Source: Lineus longissimus
Lineage: Eukaryota; Nemertea; Pilidiophora; Heteronemertea; Lineidae
Assembly: GCF_910592395.1 (NCBI RefSeq)
Contig: NC_088323.1
Coordinates: 13,503,501 to 13,567,500, forward strand
DNA length: 64,000 nt
Reading direction: 5' to 3'
A model generated the notes under the pieces. That model made no database searches and was not told the DNA's origin. It was given only the letters and a program-made list of their open reading frames with translations. Positions within the stretch are counted from its first letter, which is position 1. Each line of letters begins with the position of its first letter. Both the position numbers and the translations under genes were made by a program. This document shows, piece by piece, positions 1 through 9,885 of this stretch.

Positions 1-415
1 TATATGTACACTGAACTTGGGATGTGCGTCGGCCCCTTGTTGAAATGCCGTTCAGTGCAAGTTGGTGCGTTTTTTCGCTGATTTGTGCAAAATTCAACAT
101 ATCTCAAAAGTTCAATGGTTGACCCCCGATTTTTTAATTTTTTGTGTAACATAAGCAACTGTCTTTAACGGGAGAATGGTCACTGTAAACATTATCCAGG
201 AAGAAGTGTATAATATTTGGGGTTTTCCGTGATTGTCCGGCCGAATTGGCAATATTGCCATTTGGGGTGGTGAACAGAGCTAGGAGCAAATGTGACACTT
301 ATGATTTATTTAAAGTATAAAAAAGGCCGATTTAACATCCTGCAGAATCAGGGTAATCGGGCGTTTCCAGTGATATACGACACAAATGGGTTGTCCTGAT
401 GCAATCACATTGGAA
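1..415 (+). repeat. Partial copy of a short non-autonomous DNA transposon
   Basis: This stretch matches 16719-17115 closely by eye, beginning with the shared text around 'cactgaacttgggatgtgcg', and similarity fades near 415. The second copy lies inside an element with terminal inverted repeats (16514-17205), so this is the inner and right part of the same family, cut by the window edge on the left. No coding sequence is evident in it. Confidence 0.7.
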
Positions 416-474
416 AGTGTGTGGACAGGCCGCATGCCACCAGATCGTCATCTGACACCGCATTGGTGTTCACA

Positions 475-587
475 CGTTCAAGAACCAAGTTTGGTGACCG
501 TTGCTTTTCCTCATGCGGCCCCCGCTTATGGAATACCCTGCCGAAGCAAATCAGAGAGGCTGATTCTATATTGCATTATTGTAGGTA
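475..587 (+). pseudogene. LINE reverse transcriptase C-terminal tail fragment
   Basis: The frame reading TKFGDRCFSSCGPRLWNTLP matches the short conserved tail found after the reverse transcriptase of many CR1/Jockey-group LINE proteins (a 'GPRLWNxLP' block followed by an 'IR' segment). Only about 37 codons remain, and neither the polymerase core nor an endonuclease is nearby on this strand. It is a 5'-truncated or broken LINE end. The clade cannot be decided from the tail alone. Confidence 0.6.
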
Positions 588-593
588 AGACTA

Positions 594-754
594 ATGCTTA
601 ACCGATTGACCGAAGACTCATCAACCATCGGGCTTCAATCGAGTTTTGAGTTTCAAGTTGTTTACCTCGATCGCTTCACGAAAGTTAAGGTCCTGAGCAC
701 TCTATCGGACAGCGAAATCATGGAACTTGAAGAGTCCATAGATTCTGCCTAAAA
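594..754 (+). other. Short open frame of unknown origin
   Basis: An open frame of about 50 codons ends at a TAA near 751, with acidic C-terminal residues (SEIMELEESIDSA). It follows directly on the LINE tail but in a different frame. There is no start codon near its beginning and no recognised domain. It could be a 3' exon, a LINE trailer or chance. Confidence 0.2.
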
Positions 755-844
755 ATAATGCAAGACCTTCCCCCCCCCTTACAAGAACCGCGATTACACA
801 AGTTATGATTGGCTCGAATAGCAAGCAGTCGTTTATAGACAAGA

Positions 845-1545
845 GGTGCCTACTATTCCTGCGCCAACGAGTGGCCATGGGGCGGATTTCTCGTCCGCAC
901 TCCCATTGTGGGTGTTTAAAGATAGATTTGCATCACTAAAAGAGCGTTGTACGAACAGTGACAAATGTATATTAGGCTTCTTTCCTCTGATTAAAAAGAC
1001 TCTGGCACGCTATGATCTATCCGAATTGTAAGCTGTAGCGGGTGATGATCCCAAACACTTCCCTGCCAAAGTCCTGCGGAAAACAGTCATCAACCGCTCC
1101 TTTGACAATACAGAATATATGAAATTCTTGGAGAGTGCAGAAAATAACGTCCCTTCTTTCGACTGCAGTATTAGCCGGTGCAAAGAAAATAAACAAATAT
1201 GCTGACATTGCTGGGTTGAATATGCTGATAAATTGCTGTTCAAACAATAATGAAATAAATGCAGCCAAACCTTTACTGACCCAGCGGGACACATGTTCTG
1301 TAGCTGCTCAGGCTACTCTGCTAACCGGGATAAATTCTGGGATACCGTTTTCAACGCGTTCCGAGTCGAACTTTGCACCACACTGTGGAACATGGAAGAT
1401 AGCCAGCTCACATGCAATATTCGGGAAACACCTGGAGGTGGACTTCGACATCAATATTTTATTCCTAAAGCCGGCAATTGAATGCTGGGACAAACAACTT
1501 GACAGAGGCCAGTTCCTGCACTCTATCACTCGTCGGAGTGACTAA
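845..1545 (+). pseudogene. Family U: cysteine-rich protein remnant, unknown family
   Basis: One continuous frame from about 1028 to 1410 reads as a diverged protein with in-frame stops near 1200 and 1250. Visible parts are a 'FPAKVL' block, a 'NTEYMKFLE' block, then Cys-X4-Cys-X6-Cys-X2-Cys (the residue after the third Cys is a TGA), a 'MFCSCSGYSANR' block and 'LWNMEDSQLT'. After about 1413 the reading shifts; the C-terminal part is intact in a second copy at 41855-41975, where it ends in 'FLKSAIECW'. The N-terminal part (846-1030) is repeated at 3510-3772. The Cys spacing suggests metal binding, but I do not recognise the family. It could be a host gene that was copied or part of a mobile element. 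Confidence 0.5.
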
Positions 1546-1593
1546 ATGCATGCATTTATAGACACTGGAGACTTATATTGATCGTTGCTCCGT

Positions 1594-1640
1594 TGTGTGT
1601 GTGTGTGCGTGTGCGTGTGTGTGCGTGTGTGTGTGTGTTT
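1594..1640. repeat. (GT)n / (GTGC) microsatellite
   Basis: Simple GT-rich run with interspersed GC units just downstream of the family U remnant. A similar run occurs at the matching place in the second copy (42060-42095), so it was probably part of the duplicated block. Confidence 0.8.
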
Positions 1641-1659
1641 TTGTTTTGGTTGGGTTTTT

Positions 1660-1750
1660 TTGTTCTTTGTTTCTTTATGGCTATTTTGTATATTACACTT
1701 GACTGTTAGTTATTAATCTTTCGTAATCTGTTTCGTAATCTCAGAGCGAC
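1660..1750 (+). repeat. Block shared with 12055-12120 and 42120-42185
   Basis: The text around 'tgactgttagttattaat' occurs at all three places. It lies downstream of family U here and at 42 kb, and upstream of the ankyrin exon at 12 kb and 42 kb. It therefore links these pieces as parts of one formerly continuous unit. The following 1750-1970 holds nothing I recognise. Confidence 0.6.
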
Positions 1751-1971
1751 GACATGCATGTATTTGTAGACAATGTAGACCTATGTTGTGTGTGTTTTAT
1801 TTTGTTTTACATCAAATGTAACAACCATAGGAGTTGATGCTACCTGTTTCTCTGGTACAGGCTCCTCGCTGGGGCCTAAATTGAGGCCCTCTCTCAGTAT
1901 ATCCTCATCCAACATCATGTTGCTGGCTTAGGCTCCAACTCCTCTAAAACTGCTGTTCTAGCGTCGGACAC

Positions 1972-3462
1972 CTTAATCTAACCAAGAGGCTGGTTCTGAG
2001 CTCGTTGGCGGGAATTTTCGATGTTTTAGGCTTCGTGGCGCCAGTCATCATGGTCGCAAAAAAACTGGCTACAGGAGCTGTGTGGAAAGACAAATACCGA
2101 TGGGACCAGAGCCTTCCCGAACTTGTCGCACAGAAGTGGATGGATTTACTCAAAAGAGTGCAGAATCTGAAAACATTCAAAGTCGAAAGATGTTTAACTC
2201 CACCAGGATCCGCAGGACTTTTAATACTGGTCATCTTTCGCGACGCAAGCGAAAGTTAATACGGTAGTGTTGCGTATATGCGATGGAAAACATAAGATCG
2301 GTACCAAACACGATTCGTCATCGCAAAAATCGGGAGTCGTCCCGGTGAAACCACTTACGATGCCACGACAAGAACTACAAGCCGCGGTCAGGGCCAGCCG
2401 ATTAAGTGACCATCCGAGCAGAGACCAGGTTCGTATTGGAAAAGACAGTCTTTTTTCAGATTCGATGATTGTCCTAGCATGGATCGAGCAGGAGGCACAA
2501 AGTTTCAAGACGTTTGAATTGCACCAGGTCGGAAAAATTCAGATGAAACCGAACCCCGAAGACTGGTTATATTGTCCGACTCACTTGAACATTGCCGGCG
2601 ACCTGAGTCGAGGAAGCTGCGCAGATGGATTGACAGAAATTGAAAATACGGCCCAGAGTTCTTGAAACTACCAGACGACCAATGGCCCGCGATGGACATG
2701 ATCGTGTGTCACGATCATTGCGAACGGAAGGTAACTTGTATGATTAATAAAGTCTCAGTGCAGATACCAGTCCTAGAGTGCATGAAAAAATTATCTTCCG
2801 AACGCGTGCGATTCGTGTCAATGCAACTTGGATGCGCTTTGTTTGGAATTTCTGCGCCAAGTGGGGCGGTAAAGGCAAACACGCGATGGACTGCTCTCGG
2901 TTGATGAACTCAAATCGGCTGAGATAAAACTGTTGTTGCATGATCAGTCTACGCTTCATCCACTTTTAGGAAAGCCGCCATTGTTATTAAACCTTTCGCC
3001 CTGCATGGATAGCAGCAGGATCATCGGAGTCAGCGGACGAGTTGACAAAGCACTGGTGAGTTACGACACACAGCATCCTGTACTCCTTCCCAACGACCAC
3101 TGGTTTTCCCGCCTGATTGTCCACATAGCTCATCATTTTGAACAACCGGGAGTTGCCACTACAGCAGCGAAAGTTAGACGGAAAATTATTAGATTATAGA
3201 AGTGACACGGATTGCAAAAACGGTGAAGTATCGTTGTATATTCTGTCGACAGATGGCAGCTCAAACAGAGACGGCAATAATGTCAGATCTGCCAGTCTTG
3301 CGATTGCAGCCGATGATGCCCCACTTCTTGCACACCGCTTTAGATCTATTCGACCCATTCAAGATTCGGATTACCAGAAACCAACCCGACAAGTGCAACG
3401 GAGTATTGTTCACCTGCCTGAACTTCCGCGTCGTCTACCTTGACCTGACGATGAACTACTAA
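1972..3462 (+). pseudogene. BEL/Pao retrotransposon pol relic (RT end, RNase H, integrase)
   Basis: Several frames in order give the middle and end of a BEL/Pao polyprotein. At 1972-2260 is the RT thumb (LVLSSLAGIFDVLGFVAP), which in this family precedes RNase H. At 2260-2650 are RNase H remnants, including the TMPRQELQAAV block and FSDSMIVLAWI with its catalytic-type Asp. At 2933-3199 is the integrase N-terminal region (HPVLLPNDHW). At 3202-3462 the integrase core begins, with LDLFDP and 'VVYLDL' replacing the usual family blocks. Stops and frameshifts separate the pieces, and the catalytic end of the integrase is missing. It is more diverged than the BEL copies at 33-39 kb and 52-63 kb and is on the opposite strand, so it is a different lineage or an older insertion. 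Confidence 0.8.
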
Positions 3463-3509
3463 ACCATGGAATTGCTCCATGTCCGGAGAAGATTCCTTTC
3501 CATTCGGTG

Positions 3510-3772
3510 AACCCCATTCCTGCGCCAACTAGTTGCCATGGGGAGGATTCCTCGTCCGCACACCCATGGAGTGTATTTGAAGATACAATAATATGTAACT
3601 TTGCATCACTAAATGAGCGTTGATGAACGGTGACAAATGTATATTAGGCTTCCTTCAGCTGATAAAGGAGACTCCGAGACGCTATAATCTATCCATATAT
3701 TTAGCTGTAGCGGTTGATGACCCACAACTCTTCCCTGCCAATGTCCTATGGAAAACAGTCACCAACAGTATG
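3510..3772 (+). pseudogene. Family U N-terminal part, interrupted by Gypsy
   Basis: Matches 850-1100, starting at 'attcctgcgccaac'. The readable blocks are DKCILGFLQLIKETPRR, then YLAVAVDDPQLFPANVLWKT. The frame stops matching family U where the Gypsy gag similarity begins, so the Gypsy element appears to have inserted here. The continuation of the family after a Gypsy copy is seen at 41765-41975, where the same block follows rather than precedes gag. Confidence 0.5.
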
Positions 3773-5120
3773 CAGAAAGATCAATATGGTATATAATGCT
3801 ACAAAACACGAGTAGTTGTTTAGCACAAGATAATACTGAACTGACCCCGGCATTAGCTAACGCATTGGATGATGTTAAATTCGAGCAAAAGGCGTTGCTA
3901 GATAGAGTTTGTTGGGAAATAGGGATGTCAGTAGATGCACAAGGAGAGGTAGTGACTAATAACTTGCAGCAGTCAACAAATGATATTAGCAACAAGCTAA
4001 CCACTGAATGTGCTCTTGTGATCAGTTCAGAACTTGCCAAGTTACAGTCAGTCGATAACAAACTACAAATAGTGCCAGCCACAGAGTTGGCAAATGTTGA
4101 ATTAGTGCAAAAGCTTGATCTTAGTGATATAAACACGAGTGACCACAATGAGACTCCCAAACATGTTAGTGTAACATCGACTCCATTGCCGAGTTCACAA
4201 ATTCTTGCCAAAGAAGCAGTAATGAAAATTGGGACAAAGGTGAACAAACACCCAAAACTGTCGCCATTTACAGTCAAAGGATCAGAAACTATGGAAATAT
4301 GGTTTAATCGCTTCTCTGATGTTGTTAAACGTGGGAAGTGGTCCGATGAGGTAAAACTAGATGTGCTCATATCCCGATTTGAGGGTGATGCAGGAGAGTT
4401 TGTGTTTGGACAATTGTCTGATGCCACACGCCAGGACTATGAAAAATAAGTCAAAGCATTGGATAGTAGATTTAATAAGATAGAGCGCAACAAGACATAT
4501 GGTAGGAAATTTACCAAAAGAAGTAGAAACCCAATGAATATGTAGAGGTTTATTGTGCAGACTTGAAGAAGTTTTATGACAAAGCCTATCCAGATCGGGA
4601 CAACGAAGTCCGTGAAGCGGACATACTCCGCTGGTTTATTGATGGGTTGTGGGACGAAACATGTCAACATCAGGTTGAATATCTCAAGTTCCCAACCACA
4701 GTGGATGTGGCTGTTGCCAACTATAGAGAATCTAAGGCACTAAGAAATGGCAGGGCGAAAGGGCGCCATTCTAAAACTGCAGACGATGTAGTATTTTCTG
4801 GAAGTGATGATTCTGATGACGAATCCCAGCAAACCATTCAGCGAATTAATGTTGACAAAGAGAATTGGAAGAAAAGGGGGTTGGGATCTTAACCAGGTAT
4901 CAGCCACGCTGATAAGGGCGCTGACCAGGCCCAATATGTTACCCGACAATTTATGAAAGAGATGGGAAATAGCAGATAATTGCGATCCTTAGGGGCAATT
5001 CCAACACTTGCAACTCTCTGCCAATGACGTTACCTCAATGTTGGAGATGTGGAATCAGAGGCCATAAATTTTGGGCATGCGATATGCATATCGATATGGT
5101 TAGCCCAAGTGTAGAATTGA
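3760..5120 (+). pseudogene. Gypsy (Ty3-like) gag remnant, copy 1
   Basis: An open frame at 3748-4449 (233 codons; the first 20 or so come from flanking sequence) contains a heptad-like N-terminal region and then the gag core block EIWFNRFSDVVKRGKWSDEV followed by 'GDAGEFVFGQL', which is typical of metazoan Gypsy gag. A frameshift near 4449 leads to the next part at 4563-4892 (ADILRWFIDGLWDE) and an acidic linker. A nucleocapsid knuckle at about 5040-5085, CWRCGIRGHKFWAC, has CX2CX4HX4C spacing. Frameshifts and missing pol show that it is dead. A near copy lies at 39845-41230. No protease or polymerase was found downstream. Confidence 0.85.
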
Positions 5121-5650
5121 CAAACATGTGTCCTAATCAGGGTACATGCTTTGATGGGGTGACTCCATCCTGGGCTTATAGCAATAGGGTAAGCAGATAC
5201 GAGCAGAGCCCTTTGTGGTAAAACTAATCGGGCCTGTCCTCATGAGTCAAATGGTTGGACATCTGTTATTAGCAATTCTAGTCAAATGACAAGATATGAA
5301 TTGGGTGGCAATATAAGATTTTGGCAACTGGAGCAGTGGGGAACTTACCAAGTTGTGATAATGATGTCAGAATGGCAGTGGAGAACGCCAGACATATATT
5401 TGCAAACCCGGTATCAGTAATATTCAACAACCTTTTTGCAGAGCAGTGGAGAACGTTCTTGCCAGGTCACATATTTGAAGTCCGGTAGTGTGCAAAGCTA
5501 TTCGACCATTAATTTGAATGCCGCTGGCGGTAGTCTTTGTCTTATTGGTAAACAACTTGCTAACATCCGTTGTTGCCCGAAATAACAAGGAGGTTCAAAA
5601 CTCATGTCAAATACTGCTATTCAAAGCAACGCCATCACGCTTTGACGCTG
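5120..5650 (+). repeat. Block downstream of Gypsy gag, duplicated at 41230-41760
   Basis: It aligns by eye with the sequence after gag copy 2 up to 'caacgccatca', including a repeated 'gcagtggagaacg' motif (about 5330, 5385 and 5440). It is probably the interior of the same Gypsy element, but I cannot identify a protease or polymerase in any frame. Confidence 0.55.
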
Positions 5651-6448
5651 TGCAGCCGAGTGACGCATAAATCTGTCTCAGAAATATAAACATAGAGACA
5701 TAGACCTTAACAAGAAGTGTCACAACAATATTCAGCCATGCAGTAGAAATATGAACAACCTGTCATGCAGAGATGAATATGATGATGATGTGTGACGTTG
5801 ATTTACCACGGAATTGCAGACTAGATGAACCAAAGGAGCATAATAACACTGCTGTGTGCTGGAGCGATTTTGTGTTAACGTGGACACTTACTTTTGATAC
5901 GGACAGTATTCTTCTTGGAAGCCATGTGTATTCTTGGTGTGGAGTGACTATAAAACTGGACTAAGTTTGCTTTAGATATACTTGTGAAATACACTTATAT
6001 TCTGCACAGCCTGTATTGAGTGATGCAAGTGATTTTCTGCGATGTTTTGAACTAATTGTGAAGTGATGACAGTGACTTGATTTCGTAAGGATGAAGATGA
6101 CATTAGTGTTGCAGTACGCTATATGCGTGTTGTCATTGGGGGGAGAGTGTTTCGCGCTGAAACAATATCGGCGAAAATTTTTTTTTCTTTTCTTATCACG
6201 TTTAGATTTAGCGCCTATTTTGATTCGCACCTTTTGCCATTGTATTCTTTAGGCTCTCGTGATTTTTCGTATGTGGAACCTTTTTTTCTCACTTTGCCAC
6301 GAAGCGATAGGCAAGCAAGTTGCAGCCTTTATTATGTTTTAGTTAGGCGTCCCGGTTTGGTGTTCAATTCAATTATCTTATTGCAGACTGTTAGCCTGAT
6401 GTCAACGTAATTGTTAATTAGCTTTTCGATTATATATATATAGTGGCT
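5650..6448. other. No recognisable feature
   Basis: Only short, unsupported frames on both strands. A short TA run sits at 6432-6441. Nothing could be assigned. Confidence 0.5.
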
Positions 6449-6558
6449 GATATGAATAAAGTCTAGCAAATGATTTTACTTCAATTTTGTACAGAAAGGC
6501 CTAGTGTAATTGTACATGGAGTTTTAGATAAAAGCATTTGCTAGTCTTTATTCATATC
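6449..6558. repeat. Short hairpin: 24-base inverted repeat
   Basis: Arms at 6449-6472 and 6535-6558 are complementary with one mismatch (core 'tatgaataaagtctagcaaa'), enclosing about 62 bases. This is typical of a small foldback or MITE remnant. It ends six bases before the left end of the Tigger element, so the transposon may have landed next to it. Confidence 0.75.
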
Positions 6559-6950
6559 ACCCATTGTCTTCTCCCACTTAACCGAGCGTGGCTGAATCGT
6601 TAAATGACTAAGTCCAAATGAATAGGCCGATTTTACTGGTGGCGGGCGAACATTAGAAAGAACAGCCACAGCTGATAATTGACTCCCTTTTCGTGGGCAC
6701 TGCCAATGCCTCCCACGTAAGTGGATAAAAGACATGAACATTGACATGGGGTAGTCCTGTACTGAATGAATGAATACAATACAACTAGAGTCCTCATTGT
6801 ATGACTATATAGTGTCGGTTGACCAGAAATTTCTAATCTAGGGTCTATGATAAAGCCAGCTTCATGGGTCTGCAGAATGTCCCAATAAAGAAGTCTTGCT
6901 GTCAACGAATAAATTAAAGAACAGATTTACTTATCAATTTACCAATCAAT

Positions 6951-6956
6951 TTTATT
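6951..6956 (-). promoter_or_regulatory. Polyadenylation signal AATAAA for the Tigger transposase
   Basis: The hexamer lies on the minus strand about 15 bases past the stop codon of the last transposase exon, the usual direction for a 3' end signal. It is a short motif in AT-rich sequence, so chance is possible. Confidence 0.45.
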
Positions 6957-6969
6957 ATCCAAACGGGAT

Positions 6970-7500
6970 TTACACGTCATCATCAAAAACATCATCATCC
7001 TCTTCTCCTTCCGAAAACTCAATCCCCTCAACAAACTGCTCAAGCTCATCATTTACCATCTCTACCCCCTCCCCGACTTCGTCATCGTCCTCAGGAACTA
7101 GGCCACTGGCTCTCCAACCCTTCATAATCGTCTGTTGTGTGACCCTTTCCCAGCCGAGGCTGATCATCCTGACCATATCCCGCCTGGTGATCCGCTCACA
7201 ATGTCCTTGATCATCGGTGTGGCCGATTTTCCACACTTTCCAAATGGTCCTCAGGTGACACTTGAAGCTCCTGTTTACGGTTAAGTCCAAGGGCTGCAGC
7301 AGCGAAGTACATCGTCCTGGGATAAAAATGTCTGTCCCATTCTCTGCGGTGATTGCATCACGAAATTGCTGATTTCGATGCGCCGGATACCTGTCTAAAA
7401 GTAACAGGAACGTGGCCCCTGCTACAAATGGCACAATCAGGGCCTGCAACCACTCGATTAGCGATTGGTGTCGTGCCCAACCCTGTGGACTACCAGTTAC
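6970..7500 (-). pseudogene. Tigger/pogo transposase, exon 4 (DDE C-terminal half)
   Basis: A splice acceptor 'gcttttccag' ends at 7501. The exon begins in phase 0 with VTGSPQGWARHQSLIEWL, then 'LLLLDRYPAH' carrying the second Asp of the DDE_1 nuclease, then 'IPGRCTSLLQPLDLTVNR', the hallmark block of pogo/Tigger/jerky proteins. It ends in a long acidic tail (EEDDDVFDDDV) and a stop at 6970. It joins exon 3 in frame and shows no stop of its own. Confidence 0.85.
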
Positions 7501-7740
7501 CTGGAAAAGCAAACAACAAGTATGAACATTTAATACATTACTTTTCTGAACAGTCAGACACGCACAATGTTTTGGTTGCATCCATTACAAACCTACAACA
7601 ATTTTAGTCATAGAAGTTCTGATTTTCCTAAAAAAATACTACCATTAACTAGAATGTCTGACCGTCAATGACAACACTGATGACGTCAGGTACATGTCCT
7701 GTACTACAACCACGGACTTGTATTCTATGCCAATACTCAC

Positions 7741-8104
7741 TCGCACATTGTCTGGAGCATCCGCCTGAAGCTGCCGAATGACGTCACCATCTGGTGCCAA
7801 GCCTCTGAAGTTGAGCTCGGCTCGTCCTTTTCGTCCGTCTGTCGTAACTACTAGAGTCACCCTGCATCCAAGTTTCGGGTTGCCTTGGGATGATCTAATG
7901 TCAACATTCTGGGATCCAGTCGCTTCCATTGTTGATCTTGGCACCATATCAAACAACACGAACGTCTCATTCATGTTCATGATGACATCAAATCAGCGTC
8001 TCTGATGAGGTCGGCAAAATCTCCGGTAGTCGGCAACTAAAGCCTGGGCGTTGTCAGGTATCCCCCTTGAATCGTTGGTCTTCCTTCGATAGCTGATTTG
8101 TTTC
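7741..8104 (-). pseudogene. Tigger/pogo transposase, exon 3 (start of DDE domain)
   Basis: An acceptor (ttccatttcag, ending 8105) and a donor (gtgagt, beginning 7740) bound this exon. It opens with a 'SYRRKTNDSRGIPDNAQ' block linking the DNA-binding and catalytic parts. It then reads NMNETFVLFDMVPRSTM, which covers the first catalytic Asp region, and 'VVTTDGRKGRAELNFRG'. A frameshift near 7985 separates these two parts. The end (ADAPDNVR) joins exon 4 in phase 0. Confidence 0.8.
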
Positions 8105-8196
8105 CTGAAATGGAATTTGCACATTGTTAAAATTCACCGAATACAATCCATTCCGAACGTTAAGGCAGATCCATGCAACTGCGGAATAAAGCTCAC

Positions 8197-8413
8197 CTTT
8201 CCATAAAGTTGCTAAGCCAATGTGCAGATGCATGGAACAGGTATCGCAGGGGTCTCTGTTCATGTCTTTCGGCCTTTGTTTCGTTCGAAGCTCTGCCCAC
8301 CATTGCCGCAATTCTCTTCCAGCTTGCCCTTCAATATCCTCACCGGAAACAGGGAAACCAAGTCTTCGGCGCTCAAGGAACCAAGTGTTCAAATTGTTGT
8401 CCATTTCGGGCCA
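8197..8413 (-). pseudogene. Tigger/pogo transposase, exon 2 (CENP-B-type HTH)
   Basis: The frame from 8404 reads NTWFLERRRLGFPVSGEDI, matching the second helix-turn-helix (HTH_CenpB) of pogo transposases. After one frameshift near 8315, the other frame continues to 'HWLSNFMER', the usual end of this domain. The donor 'aaag|gtgagc' at 8197/8196 joins exon 3 and completes the Arg codon, which supports the splice. The start near 8413 (after 'ttcagcatag') is approximate. Confidence 0.75.
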
Positions 8414-8687
8414 CTATGCTGAAATAAAAAAGCTAACACGTTTAACATCTTTGGAAATATTGATTGGCGATAACCACAGGTATGAACGAAATGTTAGTCC
8501 TAGGAATAAAGGTCCCAGGAACAATAATACTGATATTGTTAAAGGCATGGTCAGGGTCAGTCGCTTTGATGTATAATGCGACTTATTCTTCCGTCCATGA
8601 CACAGAAGCGGACTTATTCCGGTCGGTATAGGCCAACAAAGAAGGAAATTCATTTAGCGAGGAATATAATGCTTGTAGAAACACTAC

Positions 8688-8982
8688 CTTGTGCATCAGT
8701 GCCGTGTTGTCGTTGTCTCCTCCGTCTTCTATGGTCTTGAGTTGATCTATCTCTGAGGGCAAACAAGTCATCCTGTGTGCTTATCCAACGTCTAAATGTC
8801 TGCGGTGCTATGCGGTGGTGTCTAGCAAAGGATGTCGCAGTTTCAGCATGACGTAATCCTATAGCATGCCCCAATTGGTATGTCTCGATAAGGTCAATCT
8901 TCTGATTGAGACTGTAGCTTTTCTGGTGCCTACGTGCACCAGGTACAGCCTGGTTAGCATCATCTACATCATCATCATCATC

Positions 8983-9013
<31 letters not shown>

Positions 9014-9126
9014 GTAGTGGTATCAGGGTCAGGGCTGTCAACATCATCTCCATGCTCCATTCCATACGTTAAGATCACCAGGGTGCCTGCTAGGCCTACC
9101 CACAAAATCCATCGCATTGCGTGCAT
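8688..9126 (-). pseudogene. Tigger/pogo transposase, exon 1 (N-terminal HTH)
   Basis: Downstream of an acidic stretch the protein reads SYSLNQKIDLIETYQLGHA and 'HRIAPQTFRRWISTQ', an HTH_psq/BrkDBD-like first DNA-binding helix-turn-helix of pogo proteins. A donor 'caag|gtagtg' is at 8688/8687. The acidic run of about 20 residues comes from an expanded ATC/CAT microsatellite (8960-9012). The ATG at 9126 and the hydrophobic first residues are uncertain, because an upstream start or a 5' exon could exist. Confidence 0.7.
8960..9012. repeat. (CAT)n microsatellite inside transposase exon
   Basis: About 16 near-perfect trinucleotides that translate to poly-aspartate on the minus strand. The expansion adds an acidic run before the first HTH. 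Confidence 0.85.
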
Positions 9127-9302
9127 CTTACCAGAAGAACGTGGTCAAAGCAAGATGGCAGACAACAATTATGACATTTGACACGAAAGTGCCCTTTATT
9201 GGATTTCCCCCACAAGAAAACGATTTCATAATCGATTAGATAAAATAAATTCATTTGAAAGACTCTGGATTGGTTAACCATTTACATGGACTTACGTAAC
9301 TT

Positions 9303-9504
9303 CAATAATCATAACGATACAACCATATATACGCAATGAAAGTTGCTAACATCTTCATGATGTAGACGTTTATTTACACTATATACATATTCCACGATCG
9401 ATTTCAGTTCGCTCGAACCCTCATCAGGCAGTATACAAGACTGAATGAACCATAGACTGGTGACATACATACTATTATACATTATGCGATACAATAATCA
9501 TAAC
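9303..9504 (-). mobile_element. Small retroposed insert with 13-base target duplication
   Basis: The 13-mer 'caataatcataac' occurs perfectly at 9303-9315 and 9492-9504, flanking 176 bases. On the minus strand the insert contains 'gcctgatgagggttcgagcg', a 'CTGATGAAGG...CGAAACG'-like motif common near the 3' ends of Penelope-like elements and some other retroelements. It lies inside the Tigger 5' region, so it inserted after or into that element. The class assignment is tentative; the target duplication is clear. Confidence 0.55.
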
Positions 9505-9885
9505 CCTGACTGCAGGAATTACTGGCCCTGGCCGCGACCAGGCGTTATTGAATTGACAACATTTACAAGGTTGTCTTCATATAACCATTGATCAATATAA
9601 TTGGCTGTCATATTGAATGTTTGCAGCCCACCGGTAAAAAACTACAGACTGCCATGTTTCTGGACTTAGCCATTTTCGAGCCATTTTCCTGGCGCTCGGT
9701 TAAGTGGGAGAAGACAGTATGTTTATCCGTACTATAAGTACAGAAATATTGTGAACGTGCATGAACATTTTGTGCGGGTGCCAACAGAAGAACAACCAAT
9801 TTCTCGTCATAACTTTCTACACAATGACATCCTCTCCTAGTATTACAAGTATTAGAGCAAAAACAATCAATCAAAGTATTCACAC

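Larger units (their letters stand above)
6565..9716 (-). mobile_element. Tigger/pogo-like DNA transposon with terminal inverted repeats
   Basis: The ends are a perfect 24-base inverted repeat: 6565-6588 on the left and 9693-9716 on the right (core 'cttctcccacttaaccgagc'). A weaker inner match ('taagtcca') lies further in. The right end reads CAG followed by TA, fitting the TA target site of the Tc1/mariner/pogo superfamily; the left TA has changed. The 3.15 kb interior encodes one transposase on the minus strand in four exons (8688-9126, 8197-8413, 7741-8104, 6970-7500), plus a smaller insertion at 9316-9491. Frameshifts in exons 2 and 3 mean it can no longer make an active enzyme. Confidence 0.9.

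Noticed and set aside
1010-1294. Minus-strand frames of 91-94 codons
   Set aside because: Shadows of the family U frame on the plus strand; composition is not protein-like.
3759-4427. 222-codon minus-strand open frame
   Set aside because: It is the antisense of the Gypsy gag, which has clear family motifs on the plus strand.
8866-9072. Plus-strand frame with a long isoleucine run that looks like a membrane segment
   Set aside because: Antisense of the poly-aspartate microsatellite in the Tigger exon.
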